Position numbers and translations under genes: made by a program. The notes below the pieces were generated by a model, which made no database searches, was not told where the DNA came from, and saw only the letters and a program-made list of their open reading frames with translations. This document shows, in pieces, positions 11,401-24,700 of a stretch of DNA of 64,000 nt. This DNA comes from Steromphala cineraria (Eukaryota; Mollusca; Gastropoda; Trochida; Trochidae). The DNA lies in assembly GCA_916613615.1 (NCBI GenBank), contig OU744721.1:55996747-56060746 (forward strand), written 5' to 3'. Each line of letters opens with the position of its first letter. Position 1 is the stretch's first letter.

Positions 11401-14400
11401 CTGAAACCATCTTAAATCACTACTTGGTGTCCAGCTCTTTGTCAGGAGTTAAAATGTATCCACTCTGTGTCTTTTTAAAATATTTTTGTAGATGATCTTC
11501 CCATTTATAAAATGTTTTTAGTTTTGTAAATTTCGGATTTGATTAAGTTGTATAAAATGCTGAACAACCTTGTCAACCTTATTTGTATCAGTTTACACCC
11601 TTGCCAAGGTGTACGTGTACTTCCGCTGATTGTAGTATTCCACAAAGTCTTGAATAAAAGTGAATTCATTAAGTAAATGTTTAGGATAGGGGGTTTAAAG
11701 TAATAAATATGGCTACGCCTGTCTGTGGATTTGCAGTATATATCTTTTGGCCATAAAATGACGGGAACCAATGACTTTGATTTACCATGGAAAAAAAACC
11801 AGCCAGTAAACAGATTATTAACTGACACAGTATTATAACGAAATGGAAAGCTCACAAGGGAAAGATGATGAGATTGGATTGTGAAAAGATAAAAATCTTC
11901 TTGACTTGGACACTATGCTGTACACGATCAACAAGACCATATATGATGTATGAAAATGTCAAAGTCAAATAAAGGCAAGCTACACCACTCTGCCAATCTA
12001 TGGGTACGCTTCCAGAAATAAGTTTGAAGTTTGAATTCTGATTCAACATCAAATATTGTAAACTGATATTTTCATATTGTGACTGTCACAATATCTTTCT
12101 TAGCTCTAGCCTACATGTATCAATTTGTTCTAGATTAACTATAATGTACAAAAATTAATATATATTACCATCGTTATGCTTGGCTATTGACGACTCCAGC
12201 AATGCTCTAAATTCCTGGTACGATTTGTATGCAATGGGATTGTGTGCGTCTTCAGATCCGTCGTTGACAAGAAGATGGTGTAGGAACAGTCCACTTGGCC
12301 TGGAGAGGTCCTTGACACCTTTCAAGGACTTTTTAAAAATCAGTAAAATAGACCCTACGTAATTAAATCTAAATTGGTAGGTTTTCTCTCTCTCTAAAAT
12401 GTGCATCATATGCCATCCAAACAACTTCTAAAAAAAGTATCATTTTTTTCTAAAATGTTATAAATTCATGGACTTAAGCAACATTGACGGTTTTTGTAAT
12501 ATGCATCATCCCATAACAAAAAAAGAAGAAGTTTACATTCAAGTTAAGGGTAAAAATAGAAACAGTGGCTCTGTAGCTCATCAGGCTTCATTTCAATATT
12601 TTGCTTTAGGGTGTGGCAAATGTGGTTTCTCCCTTAATTTGGACCAAGGGGTCACCAAATGTACAATTTGGAATCACCCTTATCTAACTTAGGAGCTTGC
12701 ACACAAAGTTTCAGCTTTCTAGGCCTGATGCTTCTTGAGAAAAATATGAAATTAGGTTAAAGGGTCACCAAAGCTACAATTTATAATCCTTACTAGTCAA
12801 GGAGTCTTTACACAAAGTTTCAGATTTCTAGGCCTGATGCTTCTAGAGAAGATGAAAATAGGTTTTTAATGTGGGCTCTAGCTGTAGCCCTTATTAGGGG
12901 TCACCAAAGCTACAATTTATAATCCTCACTAGTCAACGAGTCTGTACACAAAGTCTCAGCTTGCTAGGCCTTATGCTTCTAGAGAAGAAGATGAAAATAT
13001 GCTTTCAGGGTGTGGCCCCTGTGGCCCTAATTAGGGGCCACAGGGCCACTAAAGCTACACTTTATAATCCTCACTCGTCAAGCAGTCTGTACACCAAGTT
13101 TCAGCTTTCTAGGTCTTATTGTTCTGGAGAGATAGTCGAAATTCCACAAAGTTTACGGATGGACGGATGGACGCCGGACACCATGCCATGCCATAAGCCC
13201 ATCTGGCCTTACAGGTCAGATGAGCTAAAAATCGAAAGTTAGATTTTCTTCTTTCTGCAAAACATTATAAATTGAGTATATTATCTGCAAAAAATCTGCC
13301 TAATCAATTTTGGTAAGGGAATCTGATATATTTTTCGTTTTAAAATTTGTTTATTACTATTTGGTCCGAATATTGGATAAATAAAAGACTGCCCACAAGA
13401 AGGGCTTCCATGTTTTCAACATCATCACAAACGAATGTCTTTTACCGAATATAGTTGTGCCCGTCAAACACACAAAGGTTACCAATCCAATTACATATCC
13501 AAAATGTATTTTGGACAGAATGATCGGCATTTAGTTAAAATTTAATAAATTATGGAATCCTTGTTAGAAAAGATGTTGTCGACCTCATGCACTTTATTTT
13601 ACAATAATTTTTTAACAGGTCATTGTTATAGGATGTTCTAAAACAAGCAAAATTTTTCCCTTTCTCTCAGCTAATCGCGCCTTATTAAGGCGATTAAAAT
13701 TATTTTGTGATTTGGTTTGTAGCGTTTCTTTTGGACACTATTCATATGAGACAATGCGAGAACTTCACCGTGAAGTTTTACGGAGTGTTGACATAAACCA
13801 ATTTGGTTTCTAAGGGCAGCTGAGCTAAAGGAGACTACCAGATTGGGGGACAATATGCCACTATGAATTTAGATATACTAGTCCCCCTATATGTGATGGA
13901 CATCTGACAGGCCCAGCCAAATGTTCTTTAGGCGGCCATCTTTAAAGATGGCCACCATTTTGAGTAAAAAAAAGCCTTCACCTGTTCATCACCTTTTGAA
14001 CTAAATATTTGTATATATTTGATACCAAATTGTTTTATTTAGTGTGACGAGGACGACTTGTTTCCGTCAGAATAATTTCTAAGGACATTAAGGAATGATT
14101 ATTAAAAGGGACAGTTCTATCGGGGTATTTTTGAGGAAACAAAATTCTAGGTTAGTACTTTATATATGTTTTTTTTACATGATTATTTAACACTTATTGT
14201 CGAAAATGTTAGTGAGGAAAACATTTAGTTGTTCTAGATTTATCAATGTGATTAAAAATAGAATGTATCAAAGAGTGCAAAAAAAATAGGACTGCCCCTT
14301 TAAGGCATGCCCGATAGAAACCAGAAACCAACAAAACTCCTTAGATTACATAGATACTGCCATTTTCAAAAAAACTGCAATAGAAATTGTTTAAAACTTA

Positions 14401-17400
14401 TTTATTCACAATTATTTGTCTTAAACATCTGCAAAAACAACATACCTCAAGAGAAATTAGCAATCTTAATTGAATAAAACATGTGATACATGTACAGTAG
14501 TGTGAATAAGTAACTATATCATGATCGAGTGTGCCATGCGTTGCCCACCAGTGACCCACCGGTGGGCAACGGGTGAGCCACGGGCGATCACTCGTTGCTC
14601 ACTGGTGAGCAACCAGTGACCAACGGGTGTGTCACTGGTGTGCCGTCTGGCTGGATAATTGAGGGTGCGCCACGGACTTGTCAAAGTGAAGAAAACATAC
14701 ATAAAATCGCTTGGCAATGAGTATAGTGTTATAAGGATTACGTTGTGCTCTGTTGACTTGAAAGATCTTTGTACAATTTGATAAGTGTTCACGTTAACAG
14801 ATATGTTGAACTTGTTGATTATGTTGATTTTGAACTTTCAAATTATCTTGACTTTGTAAAAAACTGACTTTGACGACATTAATATTTTGTAAAATGTAAA
14901 CTATAAACAAACTTTGTGAAATATTCAGTTAGAAAGATATTTTGATTATAAAAAATATTGACTTTGAAAAAGTATTTTTATATAATTTGAAAAGTATTTT
15001 GATTTTGTGAAATATTGACTTTGAAACATTTCATGATTTTAAGAGATACTGAGTTTAAAAGACCTTTCCTTCTTTAGAAATATTGACTTTGAATATTTAT
15101 TTTATTTTGTGCAATTTTGACTTTGAAAGACATTTGATTATGTTAAATATTTACTTTGAAGTGTACATTGGAATGTTGTGATTTGGTGGAATTTATACTT
15201 TAAAGTACGTTTTGATTTAGTGATATATTGACTCTGTCACATACATGGATTGGATTGGAGTGGATTTTATAAATTATTTACTTTGAAAGATATTTCCATT
15301 TTTGGGAATTTTTATTTTTTTGGATAGATATTTCGATATTTTGTTAAAACTTTTGATTGTATAAAATATCGGTTTTCTTTAAAACATTGACTTTGATAAA
15401 TCTGTAAAAAAGGAAATATACTGTAAAAGATATTTTGACTTTGTAGAGTATTGTCTTTAAAAGATTTTTGATTTCATTGGATACTGAGTCAAAAGTCATT
15501 TCGATATTCAGAAATGTTTACTTTGAAAGTGATATTTTCATTGACTGACATTTTGATTTTGTGGAATATTGATTTTAAAGGACATTTTGACTTTGCTTAA
15601 TATTGAGTTTCTTATTATCTACTTTGAAAGTGTTCTTATTAATTTGAATTTGGTTTTGGATTGTGTAAAATATTGACTTTGAGACATATTTTGATTTTGT
15701 GAAATATTGACTTTGAATGATGTATTTATTTTCTCAATTATTTTCATTTTAAAGGAATTTTGATTTTGTTAAATATTAACTTTGAAATGTTTTTTCTGTT
15801 ACTGTCTCATTTAGATAGAATATCTATCAATAGCAGTAAAGTACTACGACCTATCAGTTAGTGAAGGGTCATTTGTGGTTACATTAATCAATTTAGGATT
15901 TAATTTGGAATAGGCGGATATCCTCTCATAAGCTGAATACACTGCACCACTTGTCTTTGTACCTTGGTGGCGTGACCTAATATTACATAACCACGAGTCG
16001 CTCTGATCAAAAGACCTCTTAATTACGTGTAGCACCTCGTCAGAGAAATCACTAGACTAACTATATGTTTTACTAACGCCAGTCACGGAGTCCGATATCA
16101 TGATATACTAGTACAAATTTCTACAACTTAAACCACAACTGTGACCGATCTCAAGAGTCAAATGTACGTTTTACGTCAACAAAGGCACAAAACATACGTT
16201 TACTATTACTTAGATTGAGACTTATTACAGAGTGAAGAGAAACTAGCAGACAGACAGGCAGATTATTAATTAAAGTCTCACCTCATTTTTTACATAAATT
16301 ACATACGAGTTTAAGGTACAATATACAAGTGTAAAAAGTGAGCCATCCAAAAAAGGGTTATGAGAGACTAGTAAACGTAAATACATCAATAATAAAATAG
16401 CACATTATTTCTTAAAAAGTCAACCAGTTCTTCTCTGTAAAATGAGCTTGCATCAACAGTACTGAGATGCCGCGAGACCCAAAAGGAAAACTCGGAATAC
16501 TTTCATTACCGAGGGTCAATCCAAAAGTCTTTGATTAAATATTCTAGTTAAGAGTTTTTCAGATCAACTAATAAGAATTGTCCGACGATAATTCCCTGGA
16601 ATATTGCTATCTCCTTCCTTGAATACTGGAATAATAACAGTAGATGGTCAACTTTGTCAAGAAAAACACCTGTTGATTAAATACAGTTCAAATTCCATGT
16701 AAAAGAGGCATATTTATAAAATTCAATTAAACTTTCATCTATTGTACAATCGGAGTGATTCATCACGCTTTTAACGACTAACATCCTGCTTATCTCAGCT
16801 GTCCTAATGTTTCATAAACTGTCTACCTTTCTAAGGCCATAAACATGCCAACGCACGGTCACCTGACTGCCAGTTGATTGCTAATTAAGTGGCTGATGAT
16901 CACAAGTGTGATTGATCTGATTATGGCCTAATCCGTCGAAATATACAAATCTTCACGCTATGGTGGTTTTAGTGCTCTGTGGTCGGATGTCCACGGATGG
17001 GAGTGGGGCTGGTGGTTAAGGGGGGGGGGGGGGAGGGCGTGGGAGTATCATTGATTGTAATTTTTGTAATGGATTGAACGGAGTGTTCTTCTAGGGCGAA
17101 TTTTGATTAAAGTGCAAAGATGATTCCACCCCCCCCCCCCCCCCCCCCCCCCCAAATCGAAAATAAACACATGAAGTTTGTCCTTTTTCGTGCCGCTATC
17201 AACCGAACAAGTGAAACAGGTCTTGTAAAAAGAATAATCTAGGACGTTGCTATTCTAAATATTTACAAGTAGTTCATAAAGTAGAAACAATCAACCTCAA
17301 ACAGCCGCTTCTTAAATTACTCAGTTTACACTGACAATTACTGACATTCAGGTTTCAACCTCTTACTTATAGTATAGTTTTTAACACATAACGTAAAATA

Positions 17401-18188
17401 CATGGAGACACTGGCAATAATGTTTTAGGTATTTCGTAAAAATGTTTCATTTCCATATTGCAATATCATTACGTTTCATTACTCCTTCAATAATTAAATT
17501 AAAAATGAATAAGAGTCCATCAACAGATATCTTATTTTTGGTAACTTTTTATGTTATGAAGAAGAAGAAGAAGAAAATTATTTTATTTAAGTGTCACATG
17601 TTACAGAACCAGATAAATACAAATATAAAACATGATTAAAAGTAACATCCGGCCAATAGGCCTACGAGACACTATATTTCATTTAAAACAATACATGAAA
17701 AAATATATTATTAAAATACATAATGTATTCATAAATAGATAATAATACTCACACTAATACATTCACACCACCAATTCACGCGCGCATTTTCTTCCACACT
17801 CGACATTCACTAACTTCTCTCCGCGCCTAAGTACACACACACACTCTGGCATACACGCCAACAAACACAAAATAACTAAACATCATTTACTACATAGCAT
17901 ACACTTGCTACCATACATTGCCATACCATACCATACCATCATATACCATACCATACCATCATATACCATACCATCATATACCATACCATACCATCATATA
18001 CCATACCATCATATACCATACCAGCATATACCATACCAGCATATACCATACCATACCATACCATACCATACCATACCATACCATACCATACCATACCATA
18101 CCATACCATACCATACCATACCATACCATACCATACCATACCATACCATACCATACCATACCATACCATACCATACCATACCATACCA

Positions 18189-18219
<31 letters not shown>

Positions 18220-18669
18220 CATACATACATACATACATACATACATACATACATACATACATACATACATACATACATACATACATACATACATACATAC
18301 ATACATACATACATACATACATACATACATACATACATACATACATACATACATACATACATACATACATACATACATACATACATACATACATACATAC
18401 ATACATACATACATACATACATACATACATACATACATACATACATACATACATACATACATACATACATACATACATACATACATACATACATACATAC
18501 ATACATACATACATACATACATACATACATACATACATACATACATACATACATACATACATACATACATACATACATACATACATACATACATACATAC
18601 ATACATACATACATACATACATACATACATACATACATACATACATACATACATACATACATACATACA

Positions 18670-18701
<32 letters not shown>

Positions 18702-21700
18702 CCCAAACATTCAAAAACACATGCATAAGACATGTTATGTAAGTCAATTATGTTTCAAGACCACGATACCAATCAGTCGAATTCTTTTTCCTTGATAATA
18801 AAGAGTTTATATTGCTTGATAATTTTATCAGACTACATTTCACTTGTATTTTGATTTTCGGACTATAACCAACCTTCCAGTATGTCGAGTAGTTGAAATC
18901 TTCTTGTGTCATATGATCGTGTAAATCAATCTATTACCTAACATTTATCGCCGCTAGTGATGAACTTTATCTCACTCGTTCAGCCGGTATATATATATCA
19001 TGTTATATGCTTTGAAACGGTATAAAAATCTATACCGAAACGTCGCAACTGTCCAATAAAGAAGTTGTTTATCCATTGAATAACTCTTGTCTTCCTTATA
19101 ACGTCAACTTCTAGAATGCCACTCAAACAGCATATTTCATTGTACACACCAAACAATAAAATTCATGATCAGGCTTTGAAACGGGTATTTATCATCTTAC
19201 ATATAAGAAATCTTTTGCTTGTTTGCTTGTTTGTCAATCCCGTTTTCTTTTTTTGGAAATAAAAATATGTTTAAACCATATAAGAAATCTCGAAGTTCTT
19301 ACTGAAGAACTATCTAAATGTGTATAGTCCTACCAATCCTACTGTATAGATATGAGACAGTAGGGTTTTCAAATATTTTAATATTTTAGAAAACATTTGA
19401 AATTATTCCCGCATGAATAATTGACACTGATTTACTTCTGCAGATTTTTGCCTTGTCTGATAGATTTATACAAACGTTGCAGGTCGATCTGACAAGGATA
19501 ATTGTATATTCTGTCAAACCTTTCTGGGAAGAAATTCATATTAATTCCCCATACAAACTATTAGCGCTGCATTTTCTACCCATTGAGTTTGGTCTGTAGG
19601 TCAGATAATGTATACAATTACACCGTTTAAGCATGTCTTTAGACAAAGTTTGATATCCGTGTTATTTTATGCTGTGTTGTTCATATATGTATACCTTAAT
19701 GCAAATATTTTAGTATTTTACATTATGATATCTCTTTTGAATTACATATTGCACCGTGCATCGTAATTAGTTTTAACATGTACATAGTCTCGCATAACCT
19801 TTCTGTACGGATGGCTCTTCATTATATAAATTATTTTTATTCTTGGATGAAATTTTAGCGAAATGTTGAGGTGAGATTCAGATAAAGAATCTGTCTGTTT
19901 AAGCGCACAGAGTATTTAACAGTGAATGCTGCACTTTATAAATGCAATATTATTAATATTACCGTTGCACTACACGACTTACAAAGGTTTATTGAACCTG
20001 ATAGCTATTGTAAATTACAGCAATATGTTCTGATTTTTTACTTTTTGTTGTTTTTTAGGCCCAAATATGCTTTTGTAAAGAAAACATATCTCACTCATGA
20101 ACTATTATGGACGGTATAAGTGTCACAATTTACATTCTTTTTTAAAAAATCAAATGACACCTATATAGTTTCTTTAGTTGCAAGTAACAGAGACCAGGCG
20201 ATACGCAATCATTTTATCTGCAAGAGCAAGCGATTTGATAAAACATCATAAATGGAGATATCTGCTGGATAAGCAACTGCTGGCAAAATGTCACCTAGTT
20301 TTGTAACATAGATTTTTCATGTTCTGAATTCTTTGTTTTGACTTATGTCTAGTTCTTGTGTATTTTGTTTATCATGTTTTGTACCGGTGAGGTATTCAGA
20401 TAAGCAAAGATTTGCTTGTTTACCGAACCGGATTCTTTAATGAATAAAAATATGTTTAAACCATACGCAATCTGGTTAGCACAGAGCACAACCTAACTCT
20501 CTCTCTCTCTCTGTTTTACATGTATCAGTATTTCGGTACAATTTCTACAGTCATAAGAAAACAGGGGATTTCTATAGCAATAAAATCAGTGACCGTGGCC
20601 ATTGTCTGATGCTGTTAGGCGATGAATTGATCAAAGGCGCCGCCCCTTGTCAAGCTGCCCTTTTGCATTAGAGGTGTCACTTTTGATAAACGCTCATACC
20701 GAGATGTAGTAGTGTGTAGTACTCATGCGTGTCCGTAAGGTACTTTACAGTATATACATGTATATTGTTATTTCTACGAAGTGATGTAATTCGATGTAAT
20801 TATCACATAACCGTAAAATGAATTCAATCTCCTTTGAGAGATCCTCTTGCAAATAAACATTCAGTAAGATTCAGTGAGATCAAATAGTATATAAATTGTC
20901 CTTGAAATAACACCTTTCACATGATTCAAATGTACATGGTCTACCAATTGAAGCGTATCAATTGTGGAACAAGCATTTGCAGATGATTGCATTAGACAAT
21001 ATGCTTTAGCGACGCTATATTCGGTAGTGTATGGGTATTTTCGACATTCACGTTCCATGGCCATGTCTATGTTTACAGCTAATAATCGCACTTTTTGAAC
21101 AATACCCTCTTTGTACAAGTTCTTCTTGCCATGTGAATTTAAAATGCTTTTTGAAATCAAGTTTAATCTCATTCAAAGCAAATGGAAAAGTATCATTATT
21201 TTATATTAAATGATACACTCTAGTTTGTTCGATCTAAAAACAATTAATATTCAATGTATGGTTTTGTTTACTGTAAAGGGGCAGTAGCACGTTTTTTGAT
21301 AATTTTAATTTCAAAATGTTCACTGATAATTGTAAGTTAATGCTAAACGTATTATTTTGACAGTGTCAAAAATCTCATTACACAAGCCAATCATCCATAG
21401 TCAGAGAACAAAATATGAAGATTCACATAAAATCCATTGGCAGCCATTTCGTGTGAACACCTTTAATTCATTTTGTGTAAGAAACAGAAATTGCATGGCC
21501 AAACTTTATGTTATATATTTGAATTATTACTGCTCCATTTAGTTTCAATACATTGACTTTCAATTGGCCAATTAATTTTCATTTTCCTGACATCACCTTC
21601 TATTCCCCCTAAGAACATGCTACTGTCCCTTTAATGGACATCGTATGGCATTTGATAGTATGATTACAATAGACATATTTATATCATATCCAGAACTGAT

Positions 21701-24700
21701 ACAGGATGAAGTCATTACATCGATTGAACTTCAAAAAAACAATCTTTTTGGCAGTGAAGTGACGGAACTTGCTCACCAGAATAGGAGATCACGCTCATCA
21801 CATATCACTTTTCCGTAACTGTTATCTGATGTATGAAGAAATGCAAATTCATGTATGTCAAATTATAATTGAAGATGTCATGCAATTTGTTGGTGTTGTT
21901 ATATATCTTTCAAAGAGGTGAAACTATTCTACAATTAGCAACCCTTTAGTGGTTCATCCAAAAAATGAGTACGATACTCTATATTGAATGTAACATTAAA
22001 ACACAAACAGGATTTAAGATATGTTTTACTAATTGGTGTATATGCATATAAACTATATAAACTATATGTTGACAACTCAATTAATGCATATGTCAATTAA
22101 TCGTCTTTGACAGGAAAATCAATACTGCCAATTATTACCAGAAGGGGCAGATAACATCTATCTTGTACATTATCCATATTTACACTGATTGATTGATCTC
22201 GATAAAACAGCAACACATACAGAACTTGATGGTACTTTACAAGACTATAAAGTTTGCGTCAATCCCGTCTAGGGAGATGAGCATTGTTCAGCGCTAAATA
22301 GTGTCGCCTGACCGGGCATTTACCCTTAGATAGGGTCCTGGTGTTGGGCCGTGAAGCAGACAGACAGATTGTTTATTAAAGTCTCATAAAAAGCATGTCG
22401 AGGGATTAAGAAGTAAATATGCATTTACCAGCAGGCCAGTGACAAAATTTCCTGCCCGTTCTTCAAACATCAACTAACTGGGCTTATTAGACTATGGAGC
22501 GCAAACGTCTAACACTACATTATCGTGAACATAAAACACTTTTTTAAATGTTTACATTAGGCATGGCTTCTCAATGTTAGAATTTCATAAAACAAATATT
22601 ATCTTCCGAAGGTAATATTCCACTAAATTATCATGTATTCAAAGTGATTATTTTGCTGAAGTCTATTGAATTTAGCATTTCAATAATTTTAATTTCTTAA
22701 AACTAAACTTTCAACAATTGAGAAAATGATATTTTTCAAACTTCACATTTCATAAGTCCTGTTTCGTCAAAGATGATATTCCACCAAAATCTATTTCTTT
22801 CACAGACATGATATCATGTTTGAGTTGAAGTTACATGTATATCTTCGAAAATTTACCTTTTTCAGAAAGTTGAATTCAGTCAGCCCTGGATATGCTTCAC
22901 GGCTCAACGATTGGGCCCCTTGTCGGCGTAACAGTCCACTCTAACGACACTAATTAGCTCACAGTACCCTCATACCCCGACTGGGATGAAAGGATTAAGC
23001 TGTCTAGTCTACCGTAAAGTTCAGATTGTTTTATTGTTTCATTGTGTTCAGTCGGGTGTGAACAGGTGTGAATAAGGATATTAAACAGAGAACACAGAGA
23101 CGTTATTTGGTAAATAACACCATTGATGTTGTTAATTTCTTGGGACTTATCTATCTATAGTATATTGATGTATGAATACACATTCACTAATAACATGTAT
23201 CTTGATTTGTTCACACGTGATGGGCGTGGTCTACTTTTCTGTTGAGCAAGTCCTGTCACTTCACAACTTAGTAAGATTGATTTATTGTAGTCAAATTGAT
23301 ATAATTTTGGGCCTTTTAAATTTTGAATATGATGTAAAATATTTATTTTGTGTTTCCATACGATGTGAGACAAAACGTAAAAAGAAGAAATCTTTTTGAC
23401 CAGTTGATATATGATAACGGTTTGAACCAAAAAACATATGTAGCAAGAAAATAAACCATATTTGTAAACAAAACAGAATATGGCATATGTACATGTAAAA
23501 TGTTACAATTATTAACATACGCAAGTTAAAATAACCATCATGATGATTTGTTTTAAATACTGAAATATATTTTGAATAATAATTTTAGATTGCAGTTGAA
23601 ATAATAATAATAAACACAAATGAGAAGCATGGAATAGCGGGTGATTCAATCAGTAATAAACAAGGGCGTGGCTACATGAAAAATATTGGCCAATGGAAGC
23701 ATTTACACATGTTTGGTCTTATTGCTACGCTTCAGTCGGTAGCGTATGTACATGTGAATCATTAGATAGTGTTATTTCAAGGTCAATCTATTTGATAATG
23801 ATTACAGTTCTAGAATCTGATTACATGTTTATTTGCGTGAGGATCAAATCCGTAGGTAATTCTAGATTCTGCTTTTATTGACGATGGGTCAAGAGAGACT
23901 GAAACAACAGATAACCCCGAGGGGATACACAATGCAGAACTGAATTCAAAAGGATATGATAAGACAACATCGATACTTTGCTTGTTCAAAAACATGCGGA
24001 AAACAGTCATTTAATGGCTTTGAAAACAAACCTCATATTTTAAGTCGTGAAAACTTCTTTCAGCCAATCACAACCTGCCACATCACATCGCCCTTACTGG
24101 TCAGGCTATTGCTATTGTTTACAGTAATAAGTCAAGCGCACACTTACTTACTTGGCGTATAATTAATACACAAACAAGGAACAGAACTTGACAGTATGAC
24201 AGTTAGATAGTGAGACGTATAATAAAGATATTTACTAACTTTTGTTGATTTGTTAAATCTGGTGATAGCTTAATCATGGCTTTTACTAAGAGATCTGAAG
24301 TCAACTCATCATCAAACTGCATGGTATGTCTTGGTTCTTTGTTTCGCAAATGATTAGATGGCCCATTCTACTCTAAAGAAAACTTATCATTATAAAAGAA
24401 AATGCGGTTTAAACATATTCATCTAAAACAAAGAAACAGGATTGACAAACAAGCAAATAATGCTTATATAAATGCCGCTCCCTAGCAAAAAAAAAACGTT
24501 ATTATAATAATCATAATAGTGACGTAACGTACACATGGACAGATATGTACACATAACATAAATTTTTTTGGGAAAATATAAGACATAGAAACTTAGACTC
24601 CTGCTCATGTTATAGTAAGATGGTATAATCGTAAGGATATGTCAACACGGCAAAATCTCAATATATCAAATCATGTCAAATCTGAAAATCTCTTAGATAT

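Noticed and set aside
11505..12052. Two minus-strand ORFs rich in Phe/Tyr that might be membrane segments
   Set aside because: They lie wholly in TRPM-B intron 5, have AT-driven composition, and no conserved motif or splice frame.
17905..18795. Long ORFs of HTYI or YVCM/MVWYG repeats on both strands
   Set aside because: They are translations of CCATA and ACAT microsatellites, which have no stop codon in any frame.
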